Shown here: in pieces, positions 33,023-41,742 of the stretch | Position numbering within the stretch: position 1 is the stretch's first letter | Layout: every line of letters begins with the position of its first letter | Assembly (NCBI GenBank): GCA_023665325.1 | Contig: JAMPED010000002.1 | Location: 1 to 64,000 of the forward strand | Origin: Acetobacter sp. | GTDB taxonomy: Bacteria; Pseudomonadota; Alphaproteobacteria; RF32; CAG-239 | Direction: 5' to 3' | DNA length: 64,000 nt | The notes under the pieces: model-generated | Databases searched by the model: none | Told to the model about the DNA's origin: nothing | Seen by the model: only the letters and a program-made list of their open reading frames with translations | Translations under genes and position numbers: made by a program

Positions 33023-34066
33023 CTATGCTCTTTGTGGTTTACTGTAAGATAGTACAAGGTCTTCAAGGAACTGCTCGTTTTCCCCTGTAAGGGCTTCGAG
33101 AAAAGCCCGCTTGCCAAAACCTTTTACGAGTTCACCAGTCTCGGTATTCGTGAACTGATAGTTGGCGCCCTTTTGTTCTACAAGACCAAGCATAACCGCT
33201 GTTTCTACAAGGTCAAGTTTCGGGTTAAAACCTGTCAAGAAATTGACCGTAAAAGAAACTGTCTTCCAATCTCTGGGACCGGTCTTATTCTTTTTCAAGA
33301 AGTTCCAAATACGAACACCCGTTGCTGTATCTGATTTGTCTGGCTGTTCCTTGCCGGCATCATCTACTGGTGTAGAACGAACTTGCAATCGAATCGAGCA
33401 AAAATGCTTCCAAGCGTGTCCACCCGGCGTCTGTAACGGGTCACCGTATTGCGACATATTATCTCTGACTTGATTCAACCCGATAACCGTTATACTTGGT
33501 CTCTTGAGCAAAACCTTTGTCATCTTTTGAGAGAACGTCGAAAGTGGTTTACTGATACCTGCCATCGTAAGTTCCGTCATATCTTTTTCTTCGACATTCT
33601 GCGGAACAAGAGCGGGGAACGAGTCGATAATTATCAACGAAACTCCGTCCGATTCCGCTACGTGTAAGCACTGCTCGAATACTTCTTCTGCTGTACTTGC
33701 ATCTGGTTTCCAAAGAATTACCCTGTCATTGTCGACACCGAGCTTCGCTGCCCAAAACGGGTCATATGTTCCTTCAGCATCAACATAAAAGATTTTGCGC
33801 TCGTCTTCTTTTTGAAAACCTGCTGCAATAATCAATGCCGTAGACGATTTGCCTCCGCCCTCTGCGCCATAAAGTTCTATAATCCTTCCTCTTGGACATC
33901 CACCACCCGTAAATGAAAGATTGAGCTGGTGCGCTGGTACTTTGACTCTTGGAATATCTACTACCTGCACCCCGTCCATAAGTGCGCCCTTGCCGCTTGC
34001 CTTTTCAATGTCTTTGAGAACATCTTCAAGGGTCGGCGTTCCTGCACTTGCTGATTTACCTGCCAT
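33023..34066 (-). CDS. recA: RecA recombinase
   Basis: 347 residues. Walker A is GAEGGGKS (67-74), Walker B VSLIIIDSFPALVP, preceded by IFYVDAEGTYD; loop L2 region NQVRDNMSQYGDPLQTPGGHAWKHF matches the RecA core. N- and C-terminal bacterial domains are short. It drives strand exchange in replication and repair. Neighbours are all DNA metabolism genes. Confidence 0.93.
   Translation of the reverse strand: MAGKSASAGTPTLEDVLKDIEKASGKGALMDGVQVVDIPRVKVPAHQLNLSFTGGGCPRGRIIELYGAEGGGKSSTALIIAAGFQKEDERKIFYVDAEGTYDPFWAAKLGVDNDRVILWKPDASTAEEVFEQCLHVAESDGVSLIIIDSFPALVPQNVEEKDMTELTMAGISKPLSTFSQKMTKVLLKRPSITVIGLNQVRDNMSQYGDPLQTPGGHAWKHFCSIRLQVRSTPVDDAGKEQPDKSDTATGVRIWNFLKKNKTGPRDWKTVSFTVNFLTGFNPKLDLVETAVMLGLVEQKGANYQFTNTETGELVKGFGKRAFLEALTGENEQFLEDLVLSYSKPQRA
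33049..33059 (-). promoter_or_regulatory. GYTGTACTATA-class motif inside recA end
   Basis: Minus strand TTGTACTAT within the last codons of recA, 37 bases before the ATG at 33011. The spacing fits other copies; position in coding sequence makes chance possible. Confidence 0.3.
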
Positions 34067-34078
34067 CTGTGTATCTCC

Positions 34079-34288
34079 TTATTCTGCTTCTTTCGTCTTT
34101 ACAAGAACGTAGCAAACCTGCGGGTGCCCCATAGCAATAACGTGTTGCTCTTGGTCCTGCATTTCTACGTTTGCAAGTGGAATAGCCATCTTGACCACGT
34201 AAGTACCGTCTGCGAGTTTTTCGTTAATCACATCTTGGTCTCCCGTAATCAACACTTCCTCGTGGTCCATAACAAGCTTCTTCTCCAT
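34079..34288 (-). CDS. Small protein of unknown function
   Basis: 69 residues, beta-rich (EEVLITGDQDVI, TYVVKMAIPLANV, PQVCYVLVKT). Lies between recA (12 bases) and 34312. No family recognised. Confidence 0.5.
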   Translation of the reverse strand: MEKKLVMDHEEVLITGDQDVINEKLADGTYVVKMAIPLANVEMQDQEQHVIAMGHPQVCYVLVKTKEAE

Positions 34289-34311
34289 AATATATCCTCC
34301 AAATTATTGTT

Positions 34312-34797
34312 TTATTTCTGTTCCCCAAAACGGGTGCGCGAATCCATTATGCGATTGAGTTCGCTGCACATCTGATACACATTGTCTTGCGTATCCTTTA
34401 TGATTTGTGCCATATAGTCGAGAATAATCTTTTGCGTTTCCTTGTCGGCATTTACAAGAACATTATCATTCTCTATGTCGACCTTCTTGCTATTCCCGCG
34501 ACGCTCAGCAACTGTTTTCGCGTTCGACTTGTTTATATCTTGTTTCCAAAGAGCCGAAGCAAGAGCGTAAGCGTCTTTGTGGGGAGTTAATTCGCTTGTT
34601 GCTACCGAAAGAGCCAATCCCCACTCGTGAAATTGTGCTGTAGGAATACGGTCTGTTCCGTGAACCAACTGCTCCTTTATATCCGCAATAATGCGATTTA
34701 TGGGTGCAAGCTTTGGCTCAAGAACTTCTTGTGCAGACTTAACAATGCTGTCTATGTCTGCTTTCGTCTCCATAAATTCCTTTTCTTGGTCTTCCAT
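34312..34797 (-). CDS. Helical protein of unknown function
   Basis: Start at ATG 34797 (MEDQEKEF), with GGAGGAG eight bases upstream. 161 residues, almost all helix, with KDAYALASALWKQDI in the middle and NRIMDSRTRFGEQK at the end. It follows the clamp-like gene by four bases, so a role with the replisome is possible. Unknown. Confidence 0.5.
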   Translation of the reverse strand: MEDQEKEFMETKADIDSIVKSAQEVLEPKLAPINRIIADIKEQLVHGTDRIPTAQFHEWGLALSVATSELTPHKDAYALASALWKQDINKSNAKTVAERRGNSKKVDIENDNVLVNADKETQKIILDYMAQIIKDTQDNVYQMCSELNRIMDSRTRFGEQK

Positions 34798-34801
34798 AGA
34801 A

Positions 34802-35773
34802 TTACTCCTCCGCGTCAGTCTGTCCGTCATCTGGTGCTTCTTCTGGGCTTACCATAAATAAGAACTGGTCTCCGTAAAGCAGCAAGGCGTATTCTGACTG
34901 CGCTATATTTTTTGCTTGTTGCATAACCGAAAGTAGGTTCTGAATATTGTACTCCATTTTCGGGTTTGCGGACGGGAAATCAAACGGTTCAAAGTCTTCT
35001 CCTGCCACAACTCGGTCTTTTTTGAAGATACACATTTCGTGTGAAGCGCTGAGACGCTTCAAGCTATCAAACAATGTGCCAAGTGGATACCTGTTTATAT
35101 TCTCCGGCAAAGCTGCCCGAAGCGTGTCCGCCGTTTCCTTATAGTCTAGCTCTGGTGCTGGAACATAAATCGTACCTGCTGACATATTGAATACATATGT
35201 CGTATGTACGTTTCCTTGACTATCGGTTGACGTAACTGTCTGTAACTCTACTTCCTGTCCTTCAATAAAATTGATTACGTCTGGCGGAAGAAGCAACGGC
35301 ATAGTGCTCTCTACTGTACCATCTATACAAGCTACCATCGAATTACAGCTGACTGCCGTAGCGTCGTCGATATAAATGCACTGAAGCATCGGGTTTGCCA
35401 AATTCTTCAATGTTGCACTCGAAAGACGACCTGCCGCCAACTTAATCCTTGTCGAAAAACAATTCGTCGTATCAAGATTCTGGTCTTCCCAACCAAGCAT
35501 AAAATATGGCAGTTTGTATTCGGCGCCGTTCCGTAATGTAAGATGACAGCAATCTTCAAGCAAATCTACTTGCGTAACCTCTGCCATAAGAGCAAAGAAC
35601 TTTGCTGCCTCCACATATTGTGGTTTATCCCCCGTTACCGTAATAGCAGTCGGAATGGCTTCTTTAATATAAACTGTCTTGTCGAACCGAGAAAACAATT
35701 TCGCGACTGGGTCAATCTTCAAAACTTTACTTTCAGCCACAAGCTGAACTTCCTTCATTTTTTCTGTGAGCAT
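34802..35773 (-). CDS. Candidate DNA sliding clamp
   Basis: 323 residues with the internal rhythm of a beta clamp: helix plus LTLRNGAEYKLP; then SSATLKNLANPMLQCIYIDD, VSCNSMVACIDGTVEST and PLLLPPDVINFIEGQEVEL, which parallel the clamp pattern of helix, strand, a TDG-like turn and LP-alpha helix; the last part is YALLLYGDQFLFMV before an acidic tail. A clamp loader lies at 38767-39741 and a family A polymerase at 28620, so a clamp is expected. Sequence identity is too low for certainty. Confidence 0.5.
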   Translation of the reverse strand: MLTEKMKEVQLVAESKVLKIDPVAKLFSRFDKTVYIKEAIPTAITVTGDKPQYVEAAKFFALMAEVTQVDLLEDCCHLTLRNGAEYKLPYFMLGWEDQNLDTTNCFSTRIKLAAGRLSSATLKNLANPMLQCIYIDDATAVSCNSMVACIDGTVESTMPLLLPPDVINFIEGQEVELQTVTSTDSQGNVHTTYVFNMSAGTIYVPAPELDYKETADTLRAALPENINRYPLGTLFDSLKRLSASHEMCIFKKDRVVAGEDFEPFDFPSANPKMEYNIQNLLSVMQQAKNIAQSEYALLLYGDQFLFMVSPEEAPDDGQTDAEE

Positions 35774-35800
35774 ATATTTCTCCTTTTACTCCGTGGGCTT

Positions 35801-35811
35801 TATAGTACAGC
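35801..35811 (-). promoter_or_regulatory. GYTGTACTATA-class promoter candidate
   Basis: Minus strand GCTGTACTATA, 27 bases before the ATG at 35773. Confidence 0.6.
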
Positions 35812-35991
35812 TTAGTTGCTGCTTTGTTCCTTATTCCAGTTATCTCTGGCTTCGTCTTGTGTAGTAGCAGTCGTCGTATGTCCGCAAGAGTCACAAACAA
35901 CCTGATAAACAAAGCTGTCTTTTGCCATATAGCCAGTTTCTCTCACATTCGTCGATTTGCACTGTGGACACTGTTTGATAAGTTCGTTCAT
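35812..35991 (-). CDS. Lar-like zinc-ribbon protein
   Basis: 59 residues from ATG 35991 (MNELIKQC), which forms ATGA with the previous stop; GAGG lies eight bases upstream. CPQCKSTNV and CDSCGHTTTATTQDEARDNWN are the two zinc knuckles and tail typical of the Lar restriction-alleviation family found in many phages. Anti-restriction action is possible but many family members are untested. Confidence 0.7.
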   Translation of the reverse strand: MNELIKQCPQCKSTNVRETGYMAKDSFVYQVVCDSCGHTTTATTQDEARDNWNKEQSSN

Positions 35992-36470
35992 TTTATCAAC
36001 CTCATACATAAATCAAATAAATCTATTGACTCTTCCTCTTCAAACACAGCAATTCGTCTTGCTACTGCCCGAAGTTTGTCTCTATTGACAATAGGCTCCC
36101 CTGTCTTCTGGCTCAATAAAAGCTGTCTATTTTCGTCTCGTGCATAGTATTCGTCTTTTGTCGATAATAACAAATTACGATATATCCCTTGGGCAATCTG
36201 ATTCCTTTCCGCAATAGAAAGGTGCACTATTGATGCAAGCAACATCTCTGGATTCTCAGTTCGTATTGCCTTATAAACGGTCTCTTCTGTGCGCTGTGGG
36301 TCAGCATCTCGCTCTTCATCTTTTCGCATCTTTTTTACCCACGCCCAATTATGATTTGCTGCCATAATTTGCTCTGGGTAAAGGAATTTCTTGTCTAATA
36401 ACTGTTGTTCTTCTGCACTAAATTCGAACGGCTTTTCTTTTTTCTTTTTTTCTACTGGAATTAACGGCAT
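35988..36470 (-). CDS. Helical protein of unknown function
   Basis: 160 residues, basic N-terminus (KKKKEKPFEF), then a helical body (NPEMLLASIVHLSIAERNQI, NRDKLRAVARRIAVFEEEE). Its TGA overlaps the Lar-like start. Unknown. Confidence 0.5.
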   Translation of the reverse strand: MPLIPVEKKKKEKPFEFSAEEQQLLDKKFLYPEQIMAANHNWAWVKKMRKDEERDADPQRTEETVYKAIRTENPEMLLASIVHLSIAERNQIAQGIYRNLLLSTKDEYYARDENRQLLLSQKTGEPIVNRDKLRAVARRIAVFEEEESIDLFDLCMRLIK

Positions 36471-36490
36471 TTGCCTTTCTCCTTATAATC

Positions 36491-36501
36491 AACAGTACAA
36501 C
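36491..36501 (-). promoter_or_regulatory. GYTGTACTATA-class promoter candidate (variant)
   Basis: Minus strand GTTGTACTGTT, about 20 bases before the ATG at 36470. Confidence 0.45.
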
Positions 36502-37088
36502 TAATGTTTCCTTTTAGCTCTGTCATAAATTTCCTTCAGTCGCCTTTGCGCTTCTTCCTCCGTCAATCTTTCTGGTTTTTTGACTAGCTGCTCAAATGCA
36601 CTACTTGGAATAAATATGCCAACCGTGTAAAACTTCTTTATAGATTTCACAACCTGCGAACCTGCTACCACCTCTGAAAAAGCTTCTGAAGCAAGAACCC
36701 CATCGTTCAAACAGACAACTGATAAAGAGTTACCTTTGCCAGCTAAAGCCAAATCAGCAAATTCTTCTATTGCTTCGTATTGTTGCTGAGTCGGCTGCGA
36801 GATATTCAACTCTATATAAGACATAGTTCCTAACGCGGAATTACACCTAATCCACTGTGCGCCCGAAAGCACATTACGTACATCTTGCTCCTGTATATTC
36901 AAGGTGTCTTCTATGTCAGCAAATAAATCATCGTGCGATTCTGGTAAAACAACAAATTCCCCTGACGGCAAAATGTATAAAGAGCCAACTTTTGGCGCTA
37001 ACGATACTTCACAATGCGAAAGAATGTAGCCCTCAATCTTATCGTAATCCTCTAGCAACAAATTCGATATCTCACTTTGGTCTCGCAT
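36501..37088 (-). CDS. Unknown protein
   Basis: 195 residues, alpha-beta mixture; central SQPTQQQYEAIEEFADLALA helix and a basic helical C-terminus (RLKEIYDRAKRKH). GAGGAAAG upstream of the ATG. It starts 18 bases after the DpdA-like gene. No family recognised. Confidence 0.5.
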   Translation of the reverse strand: MRDQSEISNLLLEDYDKIEGYILSHCEVSLAPKVGSLYILPSGEFVVLPESHDDLFADIEDTLNIQEQDVRNVLSGAQWIRCNSALGTMSYIELNISQPTQQQYEAIEEFADLALAGKGNSLSVVCLNDGVLASEAFSEVVAGSQVVKSIKKFYTVGIFIPSSAFEQLVKKPERLTEEEAQRRLKEIYDRAKRKH

Positions 37089-37106
37089 AGCTCTTTCCTC
37101 ACCTAA

Positions 37107-38246
37107 TTAACACCAAGGACCTTCTACGAAAGTAAGCTTATCCTTATTCTCGAGCCACCACTTAAGCCCTGCGGGCCACTGGCGCTTCTGAATTTCTGCT
37201 TCGAGTTCCGGCGAATAGGTGAGAGCCTTTCTCCAATCAGTTACCTGCGCTTTCTGCATCGACGCAAGCAAACCTTTCTTCCTTGTCATATACGGCGGAA
37301 CCGTCGGGTCAAGTGCTTTGATATATTTCGAGCGTTCACGACAATTCCACAAATAGCGTTCTGCCGCATTTACTCTTGCAAGGTCAAAGTCAATGCCCAT
37401 TGCTGCTGCCTCTTGGCGTAAAAATGGCTCAATCTGCGCGTATTGTGCTTCTGTAAATTCACCTTTATGGTGCATCTGCGTATCTTCTGCAATCTTGATT
37501 TTATCGCCGTTAATAAATGCGATGCCGCTTGCTTGTTCTCTTACCGCTGACGAAGAGTCCGAACTCGTAAGGAACGGGAGCTGTTCGACTACACTCTTAA
37601 CTTGCAACCCGAAACCGTGACACTGCCCTGTATAATTGTATCTATCAAATACTTCGTTATACAAAGCTCCCTGATTTAAGCGAAGCTGTTTATCACTCAG
37701 TGCAAGACCTGCGCCAAGATAACGAATAGGCATTCCGAGTTCATCTCTGTATTCAAGAGCTCTTGGCAACAAGTTCTTTACATCTTCGATATGAATGATA
37801 TAAATAAACTTGTCTCTGACTTCTGGACGAATTTTACTTCTCTGATAAAGATAATCTCGCCACGTTACTTCTGCTGATATACGCATCCAGTCTGGACCGT
37901 CAGACTCGCGCGGAATATAGTCCATACAGCACATAACATCGAGCTGGTCGCCCATCTTATTTACATAGTCGATATATGCGTCTTGGTCAAGACGAATGCC
38001 TTTCTTATGTGCTGGGAACTCTCCCGAGTCCATAAAGCGTCTACCTGTCCAACCGTTTTCAATGGCGTAATCGAGTGATGGCGCCTTCTTGCCGTCGTAC
38101 GTGAATAGAAAGTCCTCGGAAAGTCCGGGACGTTTCAAGCCGTTAAATACCACGTGGTAAAGCGTATACGCAGTAGTGTCTTTGAATTTGCTCATATCTG
38201 CATAGTTTGTTCTATCTATGACAGTCTGTCTGCCTAAAAATGCCAT
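37107..38246 (-). CDS. DpdA-like DNA transglycosylase (TGT superfamily)
   Basis: 379 residues. RFMDSGEFPAHKKG (D73 in DSGEF) corresponds to the nucleophile loop of the tRNA-guanine transglycosylase fold as seen in phage DpdA proteins, which exchange guanine in DNA for a 7-deazaguanine base. Downstream LDVMCCMDYIPRES, YRDELGMPIRYLGAGLALS and QCHGFGLQVKSVVEQLPF give the other barrel strands; FLTSSDSSSAVREQ matches the usual S-DS-W/S region. Several Cys and His occur but no clear zinc set. AGGAG lies eight bases before the ATG, with a GYTGTACTATA motif 27 bases upstream. Partners: VUT transporter and deoxyribosyltransferase at 24-25.6 kb. Confidence 0.75.
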   Translation of the reverse strand: MAFLGRQTVIDRTNYADMSKFKDTTAYTLYHVVFNGLKRPGLSEDFLFTYDGKKAPSLDYAIENGWTGRRFMDSGEFPAHKKGIRLDQDAYIDYVNKMGDQLDVMCCMDYIPRESDGPDWMRISAEVTWRDYLYQRSKIRPEVRDKFIYIIHIEDVKNLLPRALEYRDELGMPIRYLGAGLALSDKQLRLNQGALYNEVFDRYNYTGQCHGFGLQVKSVVEQLPFLTSSDSSSAVREQASGIAFINGDKIKIAEDTQMHHKGEFTEAQYAQIEPFLRQEAAAMGIDFDLARVNAAERYLWNCRERSKYIKALDPTVPPYMTRKKGLLASMQKAQVTDWRKALTYSPELEAEIQKRQWPAGLKWWLENKDKLTFVEGPWC

Positions 38247-38272
38247 CTATGTTTCTCCTTAACTGTTATACT

Positions 38273-38283
38273 TATAGTACAAT
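38273..38283 (-). promoter_or_regulatory. GYTGTACTATA-class promoter candidate
   Basis: Minus strand ATTGTACTATA, 27 bases before the DpdA-like start. Confidence 0.55.
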
Positions 38284-38702
38284 TATTCTGCGTAATCGAA
38301 TCTTGACTTCCTGTCGATAAGTACTTTATCTTCTTCGGCATTGTAGTCAAAAATCATTAGCTGGTCTCGAATGTCAATAATCTGAACTCGTGTCCAATGC
38401 TTCGAGCAACCAATGTATTTATGAGTATCTTTTGCAAGCTGCTTCATATGGTCACCTGTCGTTCTTGCGTGGAACTCTAAATGTTGGCCTCCGTGCTCGT
38501 CGAACATCACCATAGCGTGAGTTAAATTGTCTCCGAGTGTAGTTACTACATTCGAACCTACTGCACGAAATATAACGTCCATAACAGTTCTATTTCCGTA
38601 ATACTTTGAGAACGAAAGTACAGCCGATGCAGCATTATCGAATAATCCGCCCGAAATAAATCCCGTTACATTGTCTGTTACAACTACCTGAAAATATTCC
38701 AT
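38283..38702 (-). CDS. Unknown protein
   Basis: 139 residues, beta-rich at both ends with His-rich middle (MVMFDEHGGQHLEFHARTTG). The His spacing does not match a known metal motif. Single-gene unit between two promoter-like motifs. Confidence 0.5.
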   Translation of the reverse strand: MEYFQVVVTDNVTGFISGGLFDNAASAVLSFSKYYGNRTVMDVIFRAVGSNVVTTLGDNLTHAMVMFDEHGGQHLEFHARTTGDHMKQLAKDTHKYIGCSKHWTRVQIIDIRDQLMIFDYNAEEDKVLIDRKSRFDYAE

Positions 38703-38733
38703 TTACAAACCCCTGTAATCTTTTATTGCTTAA

Positions 38734-38744
38734 AGTATAATATA
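38734..38744 (-). promoter_or_regulatory. TATATTATA-class promoter candidate
   Basis: Minus strand TATATTATACT, 32 bases before the ATG at 38702. Two more copies stand at 42920 and 62564 at the same distance from starts. Confidence 0.45.
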
Positions 38745-38766
38745 CTCAGCAACAAACCGCTGCGGC

Positions 38767-39741
38767 TTACTGAACTCCATTAAACAAAAGAGCAAATAAC
38801 TGTGCATAAGCTTCATCTGTTCTTTGTATCTTATTCAGCTGTGTAAGTAGTGCACCGAACTGTCTGTCCGTAAATTTATCTTGCACTGTTTTTACTTGCT
38901 TTCTTGTCGTTTCGTCACAAACAATCTCTCTTATACGATACTTATCTTCAAGTAATTCATATATATGAGCCTGCAATGCGCGTACCCATTCCAGCAAGTC
39001 CGTGCTTATACTGTTTAATATAACAATACCACTTCCCGGACTATTTGCCAACACAGCATTGATAAAAGTTCTCATTCCTTTTGTATCTGGAATTGCAAGA
39101 AACTTCTTCAACTTGGTCAAGTCATTCAAGTTGCCTTCGCAAGTCGTTTGAAGCAACTTCAACAAATCACGTACCTGACCATTTGCTCTACGAACAATTA
39201 AGTTAATTACTTCGTCCTTTAACTCGTAACCTTTGTGCTCAAGAACCGCTTGCGCATATTCTTTGAGCTGGTCGTCTGGCACTGAATAAAACTTAAGCAT
39301 ACGAGAGCGACCACGAATAGTCATAGGCATCTTCGTGTACTCTGTTGTAGCGAAAATGAAATGTATCTTATCATTTGGTTCTTCAATGGACTTGAGCAAC
39401 GCGTTCCAAGCACCATTAGAAAGCATATGTGCCTCGTCTATAAGGAATACTTTATGTCTCCCCGTAAGCGACATTCTTGATGCTTGTTCATTGAGTTGTC
39501 TGGCGTCCTCAACACTGTTATGCGACGCTGCATCCAGCTCAATCAGTTCAGCATTCATTAGCAACGGAATTATGCGACTTGCCGTAGTCTTACCGCAACC
39601 CGATTTCCCGTAAAAAATAACGGAGTTGGGCAAGTTATTATTCTTTATCCATTCCGATATAATTTCTCGATTTGTTTCTTGTCCTACCATCTGGTCAAGA
39701 GTTTTGGGGCGTAACTCAACCGCCCATTCCGTATTAGCCAT
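38767..39741 (-). CDS. Clamp loader AAA ATPase (DnaX/RFC-like)
   Basis: 324 residues. Walker A GKSGCGKT (45-52), Walker B IDEAH (101-105), sensor 1 FATTEYTKMP and the SRC-like RGRSR motif. A C-terminal helical collar follows (about 220-324). It loads the sliding clamp with ATP. No separate small clamp-loader subunit was recognised, so it may form a homo-oligomer or use a gene outside the window. Confidence 0.9.
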   Translation of the reverse strand: MANTEWAVELRPKTLDQMVGQETNREIISEWIKNNNLPNSVIFYGKSGCGKTTASRIIPLLMNAELIELDAASHNSVEDARQLNEQASRMSLTGRHKVFLIDEAHMLSNGAWNALLKSIEEPNDKIHFIFATTEYTKMPMTIRGRSRMLKFYSVPDDQLKEYAQAVLEHKGYELKDEVINLIVRRANGQVRDLLKLLQTTCEGNLNDLTKLKKFLAIPDTKGMRTFINAVLANSPGSGIVILNSISTDLLEWVRALQAHIYELLEDKYRIREIVCDETTRKQVKTVQDKFTDRQFGALLTQLNKIQRTDEAYAQLFALLFNGVQ

Positions 39742-39770
39742 TAGCTATATTCTCCTTTCTTTGAGTATCT

Positions 39771-39781
39771 TATAGTACAAC
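39771..39781 (-). promoter_or_regulatory. GYTGTACTATA-class promoter candidate
   Basis: Minus strand GTTGTACTATA, 29 bases before the clamp loader start. Confidence 0.6.
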
Positions 39782-39785
39782 TTAT

Positions 39786-40220
39786 TTATTTTTTGTTATT
39801 TGCAAAGAATTGTTTCTTGGCAGCAAAGTAGTCCTGTTCTGCATACTCTACCGCCTTCTCTAAAATGACTTTTTGCCTTAACAATTCGTCTGTTAATGCT
39901 GTTTCTTCTATTTGTCTGTTTACTTCATCGAGCTGTTTCCTTCGTTGAAGTAATTTTTCTCTTGCTGGTTTGCAAGTTTCTATATAATCTTTCGCTCTTT
40001 GTAACTTTTTTGCTTCACGAATGCGTCTCTGTTCGGCATCCTCAATTCTTCGCACCTGCTCGTGTTTCTCTCTTACCCAATCGTCCATATCTTGGTCTGG
40101 GTCAGCAAAAGAACAAGGCGGGTCTCTGTCAAACCCGATTGCGTGCCCGCAATATTCAGCTCTGGCTATCGGGCATTCGCTGCAATCTAAATCTTGCTCT
40201 ATAAATTCGGCAAAAGTCAT
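39786..40220 (-). CDS. Cys-cluster plus coiled-coil protein
   Basis: 144 residues. N-terminal CSECPIARAEYCGHAIGF then PPCSF gives four Cys and a His, probably one metal site; the rest is a long charged coiled coil. Starts five bases after the phosphoesterase. A similar Cys-rich start with coiled coil occurs at 58016-58864. Function unknown. Confidence 0.5.
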   Translation of the reverse strand: MTFAEFIEQDLDCSECPIARAEYCGHAIGFDRDPPCSFADPDQDMDDWVREKHEQVRRIEDAEQRRIREAKKLQRAKDYIETCKPAREKLLQRRKQLDEVNRQIEETALTDELLRQKVILEKAVEYAEQDYFAAKKQFFANNKK

Positions 40221-40225
40221 ATTCC

Positions 40226-40981
40226 TTAATCCTCTACAACCAAAACATTAACGCGCTTAGAAAGATTTGTACAACTGTCAATACCAATAACCTTATTTTC
40301 TTTGTCCTCATAAATTGAAAAGTCCTTCTTAAATCCGTGCTTCAACAGCGGGTCCCAATCTTCAAACTCTCTATGCAACCGCCAAGTGTGCCAATGCCCA
40401 ACAACAATCGTCTTGTAGCTGTCAGCGCCGTTAGCTTTTACCTGTTGGCAATGATAAGCTATTGCCTCCTCAGTGTTAATCCAAGACGCTTCGTACCAGT
40501 CAGCAGCGTCAAATAGCGAGAGATTTCTGTTTTGATAGTAGCCATACGGCAACCACCCGTGAGTAAAGATATAATGCTCTGTTTCAAAATACGGCGGCAT
40601 ATCAGCCAACCACTTCTCTAAACCACTATACTTTCTTGCAAGCTCTATCGACAAATCTTGTGTAAAAATAGCTTGTGACTTTGACATTCCGCTAAAAGAG
40701 CCAATCGTGCTGGCAACGCCGTTGTAAATATCTGTCTGCGTCATATAACCACGTGAAAACACTTCTTCCAAAATGTGCTCGTGATTACCTTTTATACAAA
40801 TAACTCTTGGCAAATGAGTTAAATACTTATAAACTCCTCTTGATAGCCCTCCACGGTCGAAATTGTCACCAAGACTTATCAGCGTATGATTTTCGTTGTC
40901 TGGGTCAAATCCTGCTTCGCTCAACGCTTGCTTCATCTGATTAAGACAACCGTGAACATCTCCGATTACAAAGTACTTCAT
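40226..40981 (-). CDS. Calcineurin-like metallophosphoesterase
   Basis: ATG at 40981 overlaps the previous stop as ATGA. 251 residues. Motifs: YFVIGDVHGCLNQM (GDxHG), SLGDNFDRGG (GDxxDRG variant), CIKGNHEHI (GNHE), FTHGWLPYG (GHxx-type), VVGHWHTW. This is the PrpE/ApaH and lambda-phosphatase-like class, which acts on phosphoproteins, Ap4A or nucleotides. Substrate not deducible. Phages use such enzymes against host alarm signals or modified ends; this is known of relatives, not shown here. Confidence 0.85.
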   Translation of the reverse strand: MKYFVIGDVHGCLNQMKQALSEAGFDPDNENHTLISLGDNFDRGGLSRGVYKYLTHLPRVICIKGNHEHILEEVFSRGYMTQTDIYNGVASTIGSFSGMSKSQAIFTQDLSIELARKYSGLEKWLADMPPYFETEHYIFTHGWLPYGYYQNRNLSLFDAADWYEASWINTEEAIAYHCQQVKANGADSYKTIVVGHWHTWRLHREFEDWDPLLKHGFKKDFSIYEDKENKVIGIDSCTNLSKRVNVLVVED

Positions 40982-41355
40982 AAATTCTGTGTCCAACTAT
41001 ATTGAAATTCGATTCTTTGCGAATCTAGTCCGTACCAATATACTATAATCTTCTTTGTATTTGCTTTAGCAAATCCTTCTACGTAATTTCTCATACTGTC
41101 TTGGTCACCGCTACAAAGATTAACCGAGCTTATAGCACCTTTCTCCAAAGTAACTTCAAGATAATGCTTACCGATTATCTGGTCTGGCGTTGCAGCGAAC
41201 AAAACCCGTTTCCCTTTTACAAGTTTTACTTCGTGAGCAAAGCCGTTCCTAACAGTGCTGATACTATGAAGCAAAGAATTCATCTCTTCCTCAAAAGTAA
41301 GAATTTCTCTGCCCGATATATTTCCGTCGTTATAAATAACAATCTTTTGATACAT
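40978..41355 (-). CDS. Unknown small protein
   Basis: 125 residues, alpha-beta (YQKIVIYNDGNISGREIL, ATPDQIIGKHYLEVTLE). Its size and opening strand resemble 41361-41741; the two may be diverged relatives. Stop overlaps the phosphoesterase start. Confidence 0.5.
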   Translation of the reverse strand: MYQKIVIYNDGNISGREILTFEEEMNSLLHSISTVRNGFAHEVKLVKGKRVLFAATPDQIIGKHYLEVTLEKGAISSVNLCSGDQDSMRNYVEGFAKANTKKIIVYWYGLDSQRIEFQYSWTQNL

Positions 41356-41360
41356 AGCAA

Positions 41361-41741
41361 TTAGCCTTCCTTCGTTATTTTCTTCAAAAACTCGCCATTG
41401 TGCGCGTCATAAATTTCGATGTCGAGCAAATCAATATATCGTCTGCCTGTTGGCAGCTTGGCGTACTCTACATTATGGCGAGTTCTTCTTGACGTATAAA
41501 TATGAATACAATCTGTGTAGTGATAAACTTCGAGCGTTTCTGCGTGCGCTGCTTGTAAGAGAGTATCTGAGCAAAAAACAACATCTCCGAGTTCTGCGCA
41601 TACAACAGATACCTCTTCCACAATACCCATACTCTGTACTTTGAGATATTTTACAAGTCTATCTATTATAAGTCTTTCACTATCGACGCGCTTGCCTTCG
41701 ATAGTGTTATCCTTATTCACAATATAAATATCATACATCAT
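41361..41741 (-). CDS. Unknown small protein
   Basis: 126 residues beginning MMYDIYIVNKDNTIEG; mixed alpha-beta with a basic TSRRTRHNVEY segment. Starts one base after the XRE regulator gene, so it is under the same control. Confidence 0.5.
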   Translation of the reverse strand: MMYDIYIVNKDNTIEGKRVDSERLIIDRLVKYLKVQSMGIVEEVSVVCAELGDVVFCSDTLLQAAHAETLEVYHYTDCIHIYTSRRTRHNVEYAKLPTGRRYIDLLDIEIYDAHNGEFLKKITKEG

Positions 41742-41742
41742 A

